From Lachnospira hominis (ex Liu et al. 2021) (GTDB taxonomy: Bacteria; Bacillota; Clostridia; Lachnospirales; Lachnospiraceae): a stretch of DNA of 64,000 nucleotides. Below, in pieces: positions 7,374 to 16,180 of the stretch (its first letter is position 1; each line of letters opens with the position of its first letter). Under the pieces are notes generated by a model that saw only the letters and a list, made by a program, of their open reading frames with translations, searched no databases and was not told the origin of the DNA. The DNA lies in assembly GCF_014287955.1 (NCBI RefSeq), contig NZ_JACOPD010000001.1:62001-126000 (forward strand). Direction: 5' to 3'. The position numbers and the translations under genes are program-made.

Positions 7374-8561
7374 ATGAATAATTTTATTTATGATACACCA
7401 ACAAAGGTTTATTTTGGAAAAGATGAAGAATTGAAGATAGGAAAGATTATATCTGAATATCACCCATCAAAGGTTTTGATACATTTTGGCGGAGCTTCTG
7501 CAAGAAAGAGCGGATTGCTTGAACGTGTTGAGAATTGCCTGAAAGAAGAAAATATCAGCTTCGTAGAACTTGGCGGCGTGGTCGCCAACCCTGAATTGTC
7601 TCTGGTAAGAGAGGGTATCGCCATTGGTAAAAGGGAGGGCGTTGATTTTGTACTGGCAGTCGGTGGCGGTTCCGTACTGGACTCATCGAAAGCCATTGCT
7701 AATGGTCTTGCTAATCCAGATGTAGATGTGTGGGATTTCTCTCTCGGAAAAGCTGCTCCTGCAAGGACACTTCCAAAAGGTGCCATCCTCACTCTGGCTG
7801 CTGCCGGTTCTGAGATGAGTTCCTCATGTGTTATTACCAATGCAGCAACTGGTGAAAAACGAGGCTACAACAGCAGCTTCAACCGTATGAATTTTGCCAT
7901 TGAGAATCCTGTTCTTACATACACAGTAAATCCTTACCAGACTGCCTGTGGTGCCGTAGATATTGCAATGCACACTATCGAGCGCTATTTCTGCCCTGGC
8001 GAAGACACTTACCTCACAGACTCAATCGCTGAGGCTGTAATTAAAAGCACAAGAAAAGCTGCTTTTGACTGCATGAAGAATCCCGATGATTACACTGCCA
8101 GAGCTAATATGATGTGGGCATCATCCCTGGCTCATAATGGTCTTACCCAGTGTGGCAGAGAATTCCAATTAGTTGTCCACCAGTTTGAGCATGAATTATC
8201 CGGTATGTATCCAAAGATTGCACATGGTGCCGGTCTTGCCGCCCTATGGTGCACCTGGGCAAGATATGTCTATAAAGCCAACATCAGCCGCTGGCTGCAG
8301 TATTCTGCAAACGTATGGAATCTCGATATTGATTACGAACACCCTGAAAAGACCATTGAAGAAGCCATTAATCTTCAGGAACAGTATTATGTTTCACTAG
8401 GCATGCCAATCGGTCTTAAAGCCCTCGGCGTTGAAGAAGCATCACTTACAAAACTGGCTCTTAACTGCTCACGAAACAAAACCCGTACTCTTACAGGCTA
8501 TAAGCCTTTAGCTTATGATGACATCCTTGCAATATATCAGATGGCTTACGAGCGTGGATAA
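7374..8561 (+). CDS. Iron-containing alcohol dehydrogenase (butanol dehydrogenase-like)
   Basis: 395 residues of the group III, Fe-dependent alcohol dehydrogenase family (BdhA/YugJ/YqhD relatives). The N-terminus FIYDTPTKVYFGKD is typical; GGGSVLDSSKAIA is the NAD(P)-binding glycine-rich loop, and metal ligands lie in the GAVDIAMHTIERYF stretch and around HGAGLAALW. It interconverts aldehydes and alcohols with NAD(P)H and could serve fermentation redox balance or aldehyde detoxification; substrate is not readable. AAAGGAGAC sits about nine bases before the ATG. It is the only intact gene in a stretch of decayed genes and is transcribed alone, against the surrounding minus-strand genes. Confidence 0.93.
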   Translation: MNNFIYDTPTKVYFGKDEELKIGKIISEYHPSKVLIHFGGASARKSGLLERVENCLKEENISFVELGGVVANPELSLVREGIAIGKREGVDFVLAVGGGSVLDSSKAIANGLANPDVDVWDFSLGKAAPARTLPKGAILTLAAAGSEMSSSCVITNAATGEKRGYNSSFNRMNFAIENPVLTYTVNPYQTACGAVDIAMHTIERYFCPGEDTYLTDSIAEAVIKSTRKAAFDCMKNPDDYTARANMMWASSLAHNGLTQCGREFQLVVHQFEHELSGMYPKIAHGAGLAALWCTWARYVYKANISRWLQYSANVWNLDIDYEHPEKTIEEAINLQEQYYVSLGMPIGLKALGVEEASLTKLALNCSRNKTRTLTGYKPLAYDDILAIYQMAYERG

Positions 8562-8618
8562 TGTATGAAGCAACACCCAATCAATCAGAAAAAGCAGAGG
8601 CACCCATACAAACATTTT

Positions 8619-8651
8619 ACCCGGATGAAACCGCTTTGGTCGCATCCGGGT
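8619..8651 (+). terminator. Terminator-like hairpin after the alcohol dehydrogenase
   Basis: ACCCGGATG pairs perfectly with CATCCGGGT, with inner pairing ACC/GGT. The following sequence is AT-rich but lacks a long T run, so strength is uncertain. It could also end transcription of the minus-strand esterase remnant. Confidence 0.6.
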
Positions 8652-8690
8652 AAATTTATCACCTTGTAAATTTACTATCTTATAAATTCT

Positions 8691-9266
8691 TCACCTGAAA
8701 ATCCGTCTTGCAAAATTATACAATCCATGCTGCCAGACAGCAGCCTCATGGTCTCCAGGCATTTCGTAGTACATGTACTGGACATTATATTTGTCAAATA
8801 GCTGCTTGAATTCCCTTACTCCATCAATGTATGGGTCTTCTGTGCCAACCTGATATAACAGCAGTTTATAATTATTCTTCAGATTTGTATAATCATAACC
8901 TTTCAATGCCGCATCAGCCCACACTTCGTCTTTAAATATTCCGTTTGTAGCTGAAAATGCACCTATGTATCCGAATTTGTCAGGGTCTTTAAACCCAATA
9001 TATGATGATTCCCTGCCGCCGAGTGAATATCCGGCAATTGCTGTATTGTCACGCCCTGTTTTTATGGAATACCGGCTCTCTATCGCTGGCATAAGGTCAT
9101 TTTCAAGCTCATCTATAAAATTGTCATACTGCGATGTCAAAACCTTGAATGACAATCCTTCCTCTGAATCGTATTTAGCCGATGTAAATACTGTCGGGCT
9201 CACCACTATCATGTCTGGTGTGTTGTAGTCATAATGTGCATTCTGTACAATATACTTAGCACCCAT
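8691..9266 (-). pseudogene. Alpha/beta hydrolase esterase, 5'-truncated
   Basis: 191 residues matching the C-terminal two thirds of the Esterase family (PF00756; feruloyl/acetyl esterase CE1-like). PDMIVVSPTVFTSA, the nucleophile elbow GYSLGG near residue 94, and a histidine in GDHEAAVWQHGLY are present. Missing are the signal peptide and the first ~100 residues carrying the oxyanion-hole HGxG segment, so a stable enzyme is unlikely. The ATG at 9266 has GGAGG only one base away, and an in-frame stop lies just before it, so nothing longer can be read. An intact relative would remove acetyl or feruloyl groups from plant polysaccharides, in keeping with the pectin locus. Translation of the fragment cannot be excluded. 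Confidence 0.65.
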
Positions 9267-9419
9267 GCCTCCATTCTATCTTTAAAATTCATGGTAAGTT
9301 TCTATAATAATATTACGATATAAACCTGACTTTAATTCAATATATTTTGCATAATTTCAGATATAAGCAGTATATTAAATGTAATTCTTATAGGTAATCG
9401 CCAGCTACAGACGCTATTT

Positions 9420-9770
9420 TCATAATGAAGTAATGTTCTGTACACCCACAATACCATAAAATGTCTCTCTATGACTCTTGCATACCATTAATCCAATATC
9501 TCCCTGCCAGATGTACATTCTTTCATCCGATGAAACCGGCTTTAAACCTGCAATATCTGTAATGCCGCGTTCTGCATTTCTTTCCTTAAGATATTCATCC
9601 TGAACTCTAATAAATTCCTCGCTTGCCGGCTTTGGCATTCTGACATTCATAAGTGAACGCAGGGGATTCTCCTGTCCCTCTTTGTCAGACGGCATTTTCT
9701 GCCTGAATATTTTTCTTTCTTCTTTTAACAGGTATTCAATCAAATATTATCTTCTCTCACTCTGTGTCAT
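9420..9770 (-). pseudogene. Macrodomain ADP-ribose hydrolase, broken
   Basis: The natural start is the ATG at 9770 (AGGAGA six bases upstream), reading MTQSERR and then a TAA stop at codon 8; the same frame continues at once as YLIEYLLKEER. The next ~75 residues (LRSLMNVRMPKPASEEF, GLKPVSSDERMYIWQGDI) match the N-terminal region of MacroD-type ADP-ribosyl hydrolases. Just after the QGDI motif, where the ADP-ribose-binding core should begin, homology ends and a short unrelated tail follows. So there is both a nonsense mutation and loss of the catalytic core. Downstream translation could restart at the in-frame Met codon in residues 9743 onward, but the product could not bind ADP-ribose. Confidence 0.7.
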
Positions 9771-9798
9771 ATAAGTCTCCTGAACTTTTATTTATTGT

Positions 9799-9817
9799 TG
9801 TAACATTCATTGTTACA
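9799..9817. promoter_or_regulatory. Inverted repeat TGTAAC-N7-GTTACA, possible operator
   Basis: Perfect 6-base arms with a 7-base spacer, 30-50 bases upstream of the broken macrodomain gene. The same TGTAAC/GTTACA motif recurs at 9846-9868 and in the promoter of the adjacent Rrf2 gene, so it may be an Rrf2 binding site. Inferred from shared motif only. Confidence 0.4.
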
Positions 9818-9845
9818 TCGCATAACCGTAATATATCATCCGTTT

Positions 9846-9868
9846 GATGTGACGTCAATAGTTACATC
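9846..9868. promoter_or_regulatory. Second inverted repeat GATGT...ACATC, possible operator
   Basis: Partly symmetrical 23-base element containing TGACGTCA and GTTACATC, close to the first repeat and in the same intergenic gap between the macrodomain remnant and the Rrf2 gene. Confidence 0.3.
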
Positions 9869-9890
9869 ATTTTTTATTTCTTGCAAAAAA

Positions 9891-9913
9891 GGACAGCCTC
9901 TCACGGACTGCCC
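9891..9913 (-). terminator. Terminator of the Rrf2 gene
   Basis: GGGCAGTCC pairs with GGCTGTCC in the direction of transcription and is followed by six T. It starts about 15 bases after the Rrf2 stop codon. Confidence 0.8.
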
Positions 9914-9927
9914 TTAACATGATTATT

Positions 9928-10359
9928 TTATTTTTCTATACACATAGTGACATCATTCTTTACATCTGCCAGCGTCATCTGTGCAAGCTTATCTTCCATT
10001 GCCTTCTGAACCTGTAACAGCCTGTCATCAAGCACACGGTGAATATTCTTTCCTACAGGACATTGCTGGTTAGGATTCTCATGAAAATGAAACAGCTGCT
10101 CATCTGGTGCACATTCCACAGCCTTATATATATCCAGAAATGTTATCTCGTCAAGCGGTCTTGTTATTGTTACACCACCTGTACCTCTTGAGACTTCAAT
10201 AATCCCCGCAGCTTTTAACTGCTGCAGCAGCTTTCCTATGATAACAGGATTCGTTCCTATGCTTGCCGCCATGAAATCACTTGTCATCTTCTGGTCTGAA
10301 AATGCATCTATACATGCAAACATATGAATTGCCATTGTAAATCTGCTTGAAATCTGCAT
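9928..10359 (-). CDS. Rrf2-family transcriptional regulator
   Basis: 143 residues. The winged helix-turn-helix covers residues ~1-65 (MQISSRFTMAIHMF, then NPVIIGKLLQQLKAAGIIEV and the wing SRGTGGVTI), the standard Rrf2 start. Iron-sulfur sensors of the family (NsrR, IscR) carry three cysteines in the second half. Here only one is obvious in CPVGKNIHRVL, plus one in VECAPD and one near the C-terminus (MCIEK), so cluster binding is uncertain and it resembles the YwnA/YwgB-type members. A palindrome overlaps the -35 box of its own promoter, indicating autorepression. The neighbouring macrodomain remnant may have been a target. Confidence 0.88.
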   Translation of the reverse strand: MQISSRFTMAIHMFACIDAFSDQKMTSDFMAASIGTNPVIIGKLLQQLKAAGIIEVSRGTGGVTITRPLDEITFLDIYKAVECAPDEQLFHFHENPNQQCPVGKNIHRVLDDRLLQVQKAMEDKLAQMTLADVKNDVTMCIEK

Positions 10360-10393
10360 TATCTTATACCTCCATAATTCTTTCTACAGCAGC

Positions 10394-10423
10394 ATGATAG
10401 CAAACAAATGTTGTAATTACAAC
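10394..10423 (-). promoter_or_regulatory. Rrf2 promoter with overlapping palindromic operator
   Basis: TTGTAA at 10417-10422 and TATCAT at 10394-10399 are 17 bases apart. The perfect 14-base palindrome GTTGTAATTACAAC (10410-10423) covers the -35 box, and a further GGTTACAG follows at 10424-10431. The position is what an autoregulated repressor would need. Confidence 0.6.
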
Positions 10424-10493
10424 GGTTACAGTCGTTCATAGGAAAAGTCCACTATAGCAGGAATTCTCTAAAAAATATTTATTTTCTCATTTA

Positions 10494-11801
10494 TCATTCA
10501 TCAAAGATGCTTACGATTTCGCCATCAAGGATTCTGTTCATATTCTTAACTGCACAGAAGTTACCACACATTGAACATGTGTCTTCCTTTTCCGGCTTCG
10601 CTGATTCTCTGTATCTTCTTGCCTTCTCAGGGTCAATAGCAACGTCAAACATCGCCTCCCAGTCAAGCTTCTTTCTTGCAAGGCTCATCTTGTAATCCCA
10701 TTCATCCGCACCTGAAACACCCTTTGCTATATCAGCCGCATGTGCAGCAATTCTTGAAGCAATAATTCCTTCCTTAACATCTTCAAGGTCCGGAAGACGA
10801 AGATGTTCTGCAGGTGTTACATAGCAGAGGAATGAAGCACCATAAGTTGCAGCAATTGCACCACCGATTGCTGCTGTTATATGATCATATCCCGGAGCTA
10901 CATCTGTAACGAGAGGTCCCAATACATAGAAAGGAGCTCCCTTGCAGATTGTCTGCTGGATTTCCATATTTGCCTTAATCTGGTTAAGTGGCATATGTCC
11001 CGGACCTTCGACCATTACCTGTACATCTTTTTCCCATGCTCTCTTTGTGAGTTCACCAAGTGTTACAAGTTCCTCAATCTGTGATATATCAGAAGCATCT
11101 GCTATACATCCCGGACGGCACGCATCACCTAAGCTCATTGTGACATCATACTTTCTGCAGATATCAAGAATCCAGTCATAATGTTCATAGAACGGATTTT
11201 CATTTCCTGTCATTTCCATCCATGCAAATATTATAGAACCGCCTCTTGAAACAATATTTGTAAGACGTTTTGCATCCTTAAATCTTTTTGCTGTAGCCTT
11301 ATTGATTCCGCAGTGGATTGTCATAAAGTCCACGCCATCTTTTGCATGCATCTCAACGATGTCAAGCCATTCCTGTGTTGTAATATCCTTTAATGCTTTG
11401 TGATAATATACAACAGCATCATAGATAGGAACTGTTCCTATTATTGCAGGACACTCAGATGTAAGCTTTCTTCTAAACTTCTGTGTGTCGCCAAATGAGC
11501 TGAGATCCATAATTGCTTCCGCTCCCATAGCAACTGCATTATTAACTTTTTCAAGCTCCATATTCAAATCAACGCAATCTCTTGATGTTCCAAGATTTAC
11601 ATTGATTTTTGTACGGAGCTTTGAACCTATACCGTTAGGGCTTAAGCACTTATGATTCTTGTTTGCAGGAATTATAACCTGACCTTTAGCCATAAGTGAC
11701 ATAAGCTCCTTAACGTCAATATTTTCTTTTTCGGCAACTACTTTCATTTCTTCTGTTACAATGCCCTGACGTGCTGCGTCCATCTGTGTTGTGTAACTCA
11801 T
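10494..11801 (-). CDS. thiC: Phosphomethylpyrimidine synthase ThiC
   Basis: 435 residues, the shorter clostridial/archaeal form of ThiC. This radical-SAM enzyme rearranges aminoimidazole ribotide to hydroxymethylpyrimidine phosphate in thiamine synthesis. Family landmarks: [52 protein letters not shown] and the C-terminal iron-sulfur motif [11 protein letters not shown] (CxxCxxxxC). It is preceded by a TPP riboswitch about 120 bases upstream of the ATG, so expression should fall when thiamine diphosphate is plentiful. No other thiamine genes are adjacent, so the thiazole branch, if present, is elsewhere. Confidence 0.97.
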   Translation of the reverse strand: MSYTTQMDAARQGIVTEEMKVVAEKENIDVKELMSLMAKGQVIIPANKNHKCLSPNGIGSKLRTKINVNLGTSRDCVDLNMELEKVNNAVAMGAEAIMDLSSFGDTQKFRRKLTSECPAIIGTVPIYDAVVYYHKALKDITTQEWLDIVEMHAKDGVDFMTIHCGINKATAKRFKDAKRLTNIVSRGGSIIFAWMEMTGNENPFYEHYDWILDICRKYDVTMSLGDACRPGCIADASDISQIEELVTLGELTKRAWEKDVQVMVEGPGHMPLNQIKANMEIQQTICKGAPFYVLGPLVTDVAPGYDHITAAIGGAIAATYGASFLCYVTPAEHLRLPDLEDVKEGIIASRIAAHAADIAKGVSGADEWDYKMSLARKKLDWEAMFDVAIDPEKARRYRESAKPEKEDTCSMCGNFCAVKNMNRILDGEIVSIFDE

Positions 11802-11921
11802 GCTTTAATCTCCTTTATTGTTAAATTCGAGATACTCATAATACCGCAACGCAGTAAACAAAAACATTGCAGGAAATGTACTAAATAATCGCAAAAATCA
11901 TTTATACAAATCCATATAATA

Positions 11922-12004
11922 AGTTTCCTACGACGGCATTATCCGTATCAGGTTTTCGGGTCGGAACCATGTTCCCTCTCAGCTGTCGAACTTTAGCTCC
12001 CCGT
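11922..12004 (-). ncRNA. TPP riboswitch (THI element)
   Basis: On the minus strand the conserved blocks appear in order: GGGGAGC at the P1 end, GCTGAGAGGG, GACCC, the ACCTGAT-like box, GGATAATGCC and CGTAGGAA. This is the standard TPP aptamer. No strong intrinsic terminator is visible between it and thiC; a weak hairpin (ACATT/AATGT followed by T-rich sequence, around 11860) or control of ribosome access are the options for the expression platform. Confidence 0.95.
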
Positions 12005-12046
12005 TTTATTTTTTGTTTTATATGGAAATCTTTAAAGATTACCTAA

Positions 12047-13765
12047 CTAAAAATTCTTGAATACGTCTGTCTGTGCTTTTAATTCACCGACTGTATTCCT
12101 GCTTTCTGACATCTCTTTATCTATGCTGTTCATCTGCTCAACAAGCTGAGATGTACTTACCGCTGACGACGTTACAGCATTAGCACTCTGCTCTACACCG
12201 CTTGAAATTCCTTCAATTGACTCAACTGTATTTTTCATAAGCTCTTTAAGTTTTTCTGTCTTTTCTGCGAATTCCTGCATTGTCTCGCTTATGTAACATG
12301 CGTCTTCATTATATTGTGCACCTGCTTGTACGAATGAATCGTAATCTGCAAGTATTGTCTCTTCTATGTACTTGATAATTTTATTAGAATTATCAATAAG
12401 CTGGTATACAGCACTTGTTACATGCTCATTTATTGCCTGGATGTTATTAGCTGTATCCCTGCTTGAATCAGCAAGCTGTCTTATCTCATCAGCTACAACC
12501 GCAAAGCCTTTACCGGCTTCACCGGCTCTTGCAGCCTCGATTGAAGCATTAAGTGCCAAAAGATTAGTCTGGCTTGAAATATTAAGGATTTCGCCTGTAA
12601 GTTCATTTACACGCTCAACACTCTTGCTGTCTTCAATTGCCTTTTTAAGTGTTCCTACAATATTACCAACCATCTCATCAGTTGTACGTTTATTTTCATC
12701 AGCTGACTTTGCAAGCGAATCCGCACGTTCACGCATATCCTGTGAATAATTGTTAATCTCTCCTGTCTTATCAGCTATATCAACAACATTCTTTCCAACT
12801 GACTCTGTATTATCGTTCACTGTCTGTATTGTTGCCGCAATTTCCTGCATTGTTGCAGAAAGCTCTTCCATAGCAGATGATACATCCTGTGCATTATCAT
12901 TAGATACTGTAACATTCTCACCTACTGAGTTAATCATATTATCAAGATTCTTAGAACCTTCTACAATCTTTCCGATTGTATTCTGGAGTATATCAAGGAA
13001 CTGATTGATTCCCTGTGCAAGCTGTCCAATTTCATCAGATGACTTAACATTAACTCTCTTAGTAAGATCACCATTATTATCATTGATAAGTGCACTTATT
13101 TCTTTAAGCTCTTTATTAGTTTTTACTATTGGATTTACAACTTTTCTTGTACTTATCAGGAATGCCACAATGAGTGCACCAATTGCAACTACAAGACAGA
13201 CACCGCCCGTAGTCTTTGCAAATGCCGCTAACGCATGCATCTGTCTCATTGCATGATCCGTTGCCTCAACTTCACTATTGGTCATATCATCAAGTGCTGA
13301 TTCAAGACTGTTACATACATCAACAAGATTATTATTGGCTAGTTTTGACGCATTGACTGTCTGATTAGTATCTACATATTTCTCAAGTACCCCAAACTGT
13401 GTCAGAAACTGGGAATAATAATTCTTATATGATGAATATGCAGTCTCTTCATTTTCATCAAGCGTCTGCTCATAATCTTTCATATATCCGTCTATCTCTG
13501 ACTTTAAACTTTCTATATTATCTTTAACACTCTTTTTGGCTGCATCTCCTTCAGCAACTATGTAGCTGTATGCTGATCTTGTAAGCTTCTGTGTACTCTC
13601 TGACAGATAACCTACATTTTCAATGGTTACAAGATAATTATTTGCTATATCATCGCCTTTTTTACTGATGCTGTCTGCATTCATAATACTAAGAATACTT
13701 GTTGCAAAAGCTATAACCGCAAGCAGAAGAACCGGTATCATAATTTTATTTTTTACTGAATTCAT
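12047..13765 (-). CDS. Methyl-accepting chemotaxis protein
   Basis: 572 residues. A membrane helix near 8-28, a periplasmic-side four-helix-bundle type sensor (~30-183), a second helix near 186-206, then a HAMP linker and the cytoplasmic signalling helical hairpin. The hairpin tip, which binds CheA and CheW, is recognisable as [20 protein letters not shown] followed by [12 protein letters not shown]. The ligand is unknown. No che or flagellar genes are in the window, so it is an orphan receptor acting on a chemotaxis system elsewhere. The gene stands alone, with no close operon partner. Confidence 0.95.
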   Translation of the reverse strand: MNSVKNKIMIPVLLLAVIAFATSILSIMNADSISKKGDDIANNYLVTIENVGYLSESTQKLTRSAYSYIVAEGDAAKKSVKDNIESLKSEIDGYMKDYEQTLDENEETAYSSYKNYYSQFLTQFGVLEKYVDTNQTVNASKLANNNLVDVCNSLESALDDMTNSEVEATDHAMRQMHALAAFAKTTGGVCLVVAIGALIVAFLISTRKVVNPIVKTNKELKEISALINDNNGDLTKRVNVKSSDEIGQLAQGINQFLDILQNTIGKIVEGSKNLDNMINSVGENVTVSNDNAQDVSSAMEELSATMQEIAATIQTVNDNTESVGKNVVDIADKTGEINNYSQDMRERADSLAKSADENKRTTDEMVGNIVGTLKKAIEDSKSVERVNELTGEILNISSQTNLLALNASIEAARAGEAGKGFAVVADEIRQLADSSRDTANNIQAINEHVTSAVYQLIDNSNKIIKYIEETILADYDSFVQAGAQYNEDACYISETMQEFAEKTEKLKELMKNTVESIEGISSGVEQSANAVTSSAVSTSQLVEQMNSIDKEMSESRNTVGELKAQTDVFKNF

Positions 13766-13854
13766 AATCTATGTCCCTTTCTTTCACATTTTTAGTTAAT
13801 AATATAACAATTTATTTTTTTTCACAACCAAAAAATTGCTTTCTGGTACTTATT

Positions 13855-16017
13855 TTACAGATGAAGTACTCTTTCTTTGATTTCCTGGGTACGCCCCTGA
13901 TTCCAGAACTGTGTTCCGATATAGCCGCATGTTCTTCTTGCAACATTCATCTTGTCCTGATCACGGTTGCCACAGTTAGGGCATTCCCATACAAGTTTTC
14001 CGTCATCATCTGTTATAATCTGTATCTGTCCGTTATAACCGCATACCTGGCAATAGTCGCTCTTTGTATTAAGTTCAGCATACATGATATTGTCATAAAT
14101 GTATTGCATGACAGAAATTACAGCAGGAATGTTATTTTCCATATCCGGTACTTCAACATAACTTATGGCACCGCCTGGTGAAAGTTCCTGGAACTGGCTT
14201 TCAAATTTCAATTTATCAAACGCACTAATATTTTCTGTTACATGAACATGATAGCTGTTAGTGATATAATTCTTGTCGGTAACACCCGGAATCTTACCAA
14301 ATCTCTTCTGAAGAGCCTTGGCAAATTTATATGTTGTTGATTCAAGTGGTGTTCCATAAAGGCTGAAATCAATATTGGTCTCTTCAGCCCACTTTTTGCA
14401 TGTATCTGTCAGATAATGCATAACTTCAAGTGCGAATTCTGTTCCTCCCGGCTGTGTATGCGAAACACCTTTCATGTATCTTGTACATTCACAAAGTCCT
14501 GCATATCCGAGTGAAATTGTTGAATATCCACCATAAAGAAGTTTATCAATTGTCTCGCCTTTTTTAAGACGTGCAAGTGCACCATTCTGCCAAAGAATCG
14601 GTGCAACATCTGACGGAGTACCCTTTAAGCGGTAATGTCTGCACATAAGGGCACGTTTACACAAATCAAGTCTCTCATCAAGAATTTTCCAGAATTTATC
14701 CACATCTTTTCCTGACGAACATGCAACATCAACAAGATTCAATGTTACAACACCCTGATTGAATCTTCCGTAGAATTTAGGCTTATCATTCTCATCTTTG
14801 TATACAGTAAGGAATGAACGGCAGCCCATGCATGGATAACAGTTACCATCTTTTAACTTCTTCATAATTTTCTCTGAAATATAGTCAGGAACCATACGTT
14901 TTGCAGTACACTGTGCTGCGAGTTTTGTAAGCTCCCAATATTTTGAACCTTCTCTTATATTGTCTTCCTCAAGAACATATATAAGCTTCGGGAATGCCGG
15001 TGTTATCCATACGCCTTTTTCATTTTTAACGCCCTGGATACGCTGTTTTAACACTTCTTCCGTGACAAGTGCAAGGTCATCTCTTGTTCTTCCTTCCGGC
15101 ACTTCATCAAGATACATAAATACAGTTACAAATGGAGCCTGTCCGTTTGTTGTCATAAGTGTTATGACCTGATACTGAATCATCTGGACACCATTTTTAA
15201 TCTCATCACGCACACGCATTTCTGCAACTTCACGTACTTTTTCTTCTGTATAATCGATTCCTGCCTTTTCAAATTCTTCACGCACTTTTCTGATAAACTT
15301 TTCACGGCTTATCTGTACAAATGGTGCAAGATGTGCAAGGCTTATGCTCTGTCCGCCATACTGTGAACTTGCAATCTGGGCAATTGCCTGCGTAGCAATA
15401 TTACATGCAGTAGAAAAACTATGCGGCTTTTCAAGCATTGTCTCACTGATTACTGTTCCGTTCTGAAGCATATCTTCAAGGTTGACAAGACAGCAGTTGT
15501 GCATATGCTGTGCAAAATAATCTGCATCATGGAAATGAATGAGTCCCTGCTCATGTGCATCTACTATATCCTGTGGAAGAAGAAGTCTCTTTGTTATATC
15601 CTTGCTGACTTCACCTGCCATATAATCACGCTGGACACTGTTGACTGTAGGATTCTTGTTTGAATTTTCCTGTTTTACTTCTTCATTATTGCACTCAAGA
15701 AGACTTAAAATCTGCTCATCTGTTGAATTGGACTTTCTTACAAGGGCTCTCTTATAGCGGTATGTTATATACTTTCTCGCTACTGCAAATGCACGAAGGT
15801 TCATTATCTGGTTCTCAACCAGATCCTGAATCTCTTCAACACTCAATGAGCGGTTCATCTCCTGACATATGTCTTCAACATTTTTGCTTATCATCTCAAT
15901 CTGTTCATCTGATAATCTTTCGCTGTGTACCACTTCATTATTGGCTTTTGAGACTGCCGCCATTATCTTATCAATATCAAATGTAACTTCTGTTCCGCTT
16001 CTTTTAATAATTTTCAT
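13855..16017 (-). CDS. nrdD: Anaerobic ribonucleoside-triphosphate reductase (class III)
   Basis: 720 residues from ATG at 16017 (an in-frame start at 16041 also exists). Makes deoxyribonucleotides under anoxia using a glycyl radical. An ATP-cone occupies the first ~90 residues (MKIIKRSGTEVTFDIDKI); the catalytic barrel includes MHNCCLVNLEDML and PCMGCRSFL; the C-terminus has the zinc site CQVCG...CPNCG and the radical loop RRTCGYIGTQFW. The activating enzyme NrdG, normally the next gene, is not adjacent and not in the window. The promoter carries two NrdR-like boxes, and the leader contains two perfect inverted repeats. Confidence 0.97.
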   Translation of the reverse strand: MKIIKRSGTEVTFDIDKIMAAVSKANNEVVHSERLSDEQIEMISKNVEDICQEMNRSLSVEEIQDLVENQIMNLRAFAVARKYITYRYKRALVRKSNSTDEQILSLLECNNEEVKQENSNKNPTVNSVQRDYMAGEVSKDITKRLLLPQDIVDAHEQGLIHFHDADYFAQHMHNCCLVNLEDMLQNGTVISETMLEKPHSFSTACNIATQAIAQIASSQYGGQSISLAHLAPFVQISREKFIRKVREEFEKAGIDYTEEKVREVAEMRVRDEIKNGVQMIQYQVITLMTTNGQAPFVTVFMYLDEVPEGRTRDDLALVTEEVLKQRIQGVKNEKGVWITPAFPKLIYVLEEDNIREGSKYWELTKLAAQCTAKRMVPDYISEKIMKKLKDGNCYPCMGCRSFLTVYKDENDKPKFYGRFNQGVVTLNLVDVACSSGKDVDKFWKILDERLDLCKRALMCRHYRLKGTPSDVAPILWQNGALARLKKGETIDKLLYGGYSTISLGYAGLCECTRYMKGVSHTQPGGTEFALEVMHYLTDTCKKWAEETNIDFSLYGTPLESTTYKFAKALQKRFGKIPGVTDKNYITNSYHVHVTENISAFDKLKFESQFQELSPGGAISYVEVPDMENNIPAVISVMQYIYDNIMYAELNTKSDYCQVCGYNGQIQIITDDDGKLVWECPNCGNRDQDKMNVARRTCGYIGTQFWNQGRTQEIKERVLHL

Positions 16018-16064
16018 ACTTTCCCCATTCCTTACTATCAAGCTAAATCTTATACTATCTAAAA

Positions 16065-16095
16065 TTTTGCCGCAATAATTGTAATTGCGGCAAAA
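16065..16095 (-). repeat. Perfect hairpin in the nrdD leader
   Basis: Arms TTTTGCCGCAAT and ATTGCGGCAAAA (12 bp, 7-base loop), followed by TTTT in the direction of nrdD transcription. It is downstream of the nrdD promoter, so it is transcribed and could act as an attenuator or as mRNA protection; the short T run makes termination uncertain. Confidence 0.7.
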
Positions 16096-16130
16096 TGACC
16101 TTGTTCAATCTCATCTCGTGAACAAGGTCA
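16096..16130. repeat. Perfect inverted repeat at the nrdD transcription start
   Basis: Arms TGACCTTGTTCA and TGAACAAGGTCA (12 bp) with an 11-base spacer, directly next to the hairpin at 16065-16095. It begins at the base after the -10 box of the nrdD promoter, so it straddles the likely start point. It may be a protein-binding operator or the terminator of the GGDEF gene upstream. Confidence 0.6.
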
Positions 16131-16159
16131 ATTATACAATATATAGGGTATACAGTCAA
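16131..16159 (-). promoter_or_regulatory. nrdD promoter
   Basis: TTGACT at 16154-16159 and TATAAT at 16131-16136 with 17-base spacing. One NrdR-like box (CTATATATTG) lies between the two elements. Confidence 0.75.
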
Positions 16160-16180
16160 CAATACTATCAATATATAGCA
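16136..16180 (-). promoter_or_regulatory. Pair of NrdR-like boxes
   Basis: The 10-base core CTATATATTG occurs twice on the minus strand, about 32 bases apart (plus strand CAATATATAG starting at 16137 and 16169). NrdR boxes are known to be paired at about three helical turns upstream of ribonucleotide reductase genes, and this core agrees with the family consensus. The distal box overlaps the 3' end of the GGDEF gene. Confidence 0.65.

Noticed and set aside
8691..9266. Esterase listed as an intact secreted enzyme
   Set aside because: There is no signal peptide, the first third of the fold is absent, and an in-frame stop blocks any longer reading.
9420..10359. Macrodomain plus Rrf2 as an active defence or toxin-antitoxin module
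   Set aside because: The macrodomain lacks its binding core and has an early stop, and no ADP-ribosyltransferase is adjacent.
11802..11921. Strong terminator between the TPP aptamer and thiC
   Set aside because: Only a weak 5-bp hairpin with a T-rich tail is visible, so no terminator feature was listed.
12366..13256. Long plus-strand frames opposite the chemoreceptor gene
   Set aside because: Ser/Leu-rich shadows of the helical repeat coding sequence; no independent evidence.
15421..15986. Plus-strand frames opposite nrdD
   Set aside because: Overlap the conserved nrdD coding sequence; no RBS and no protein family.
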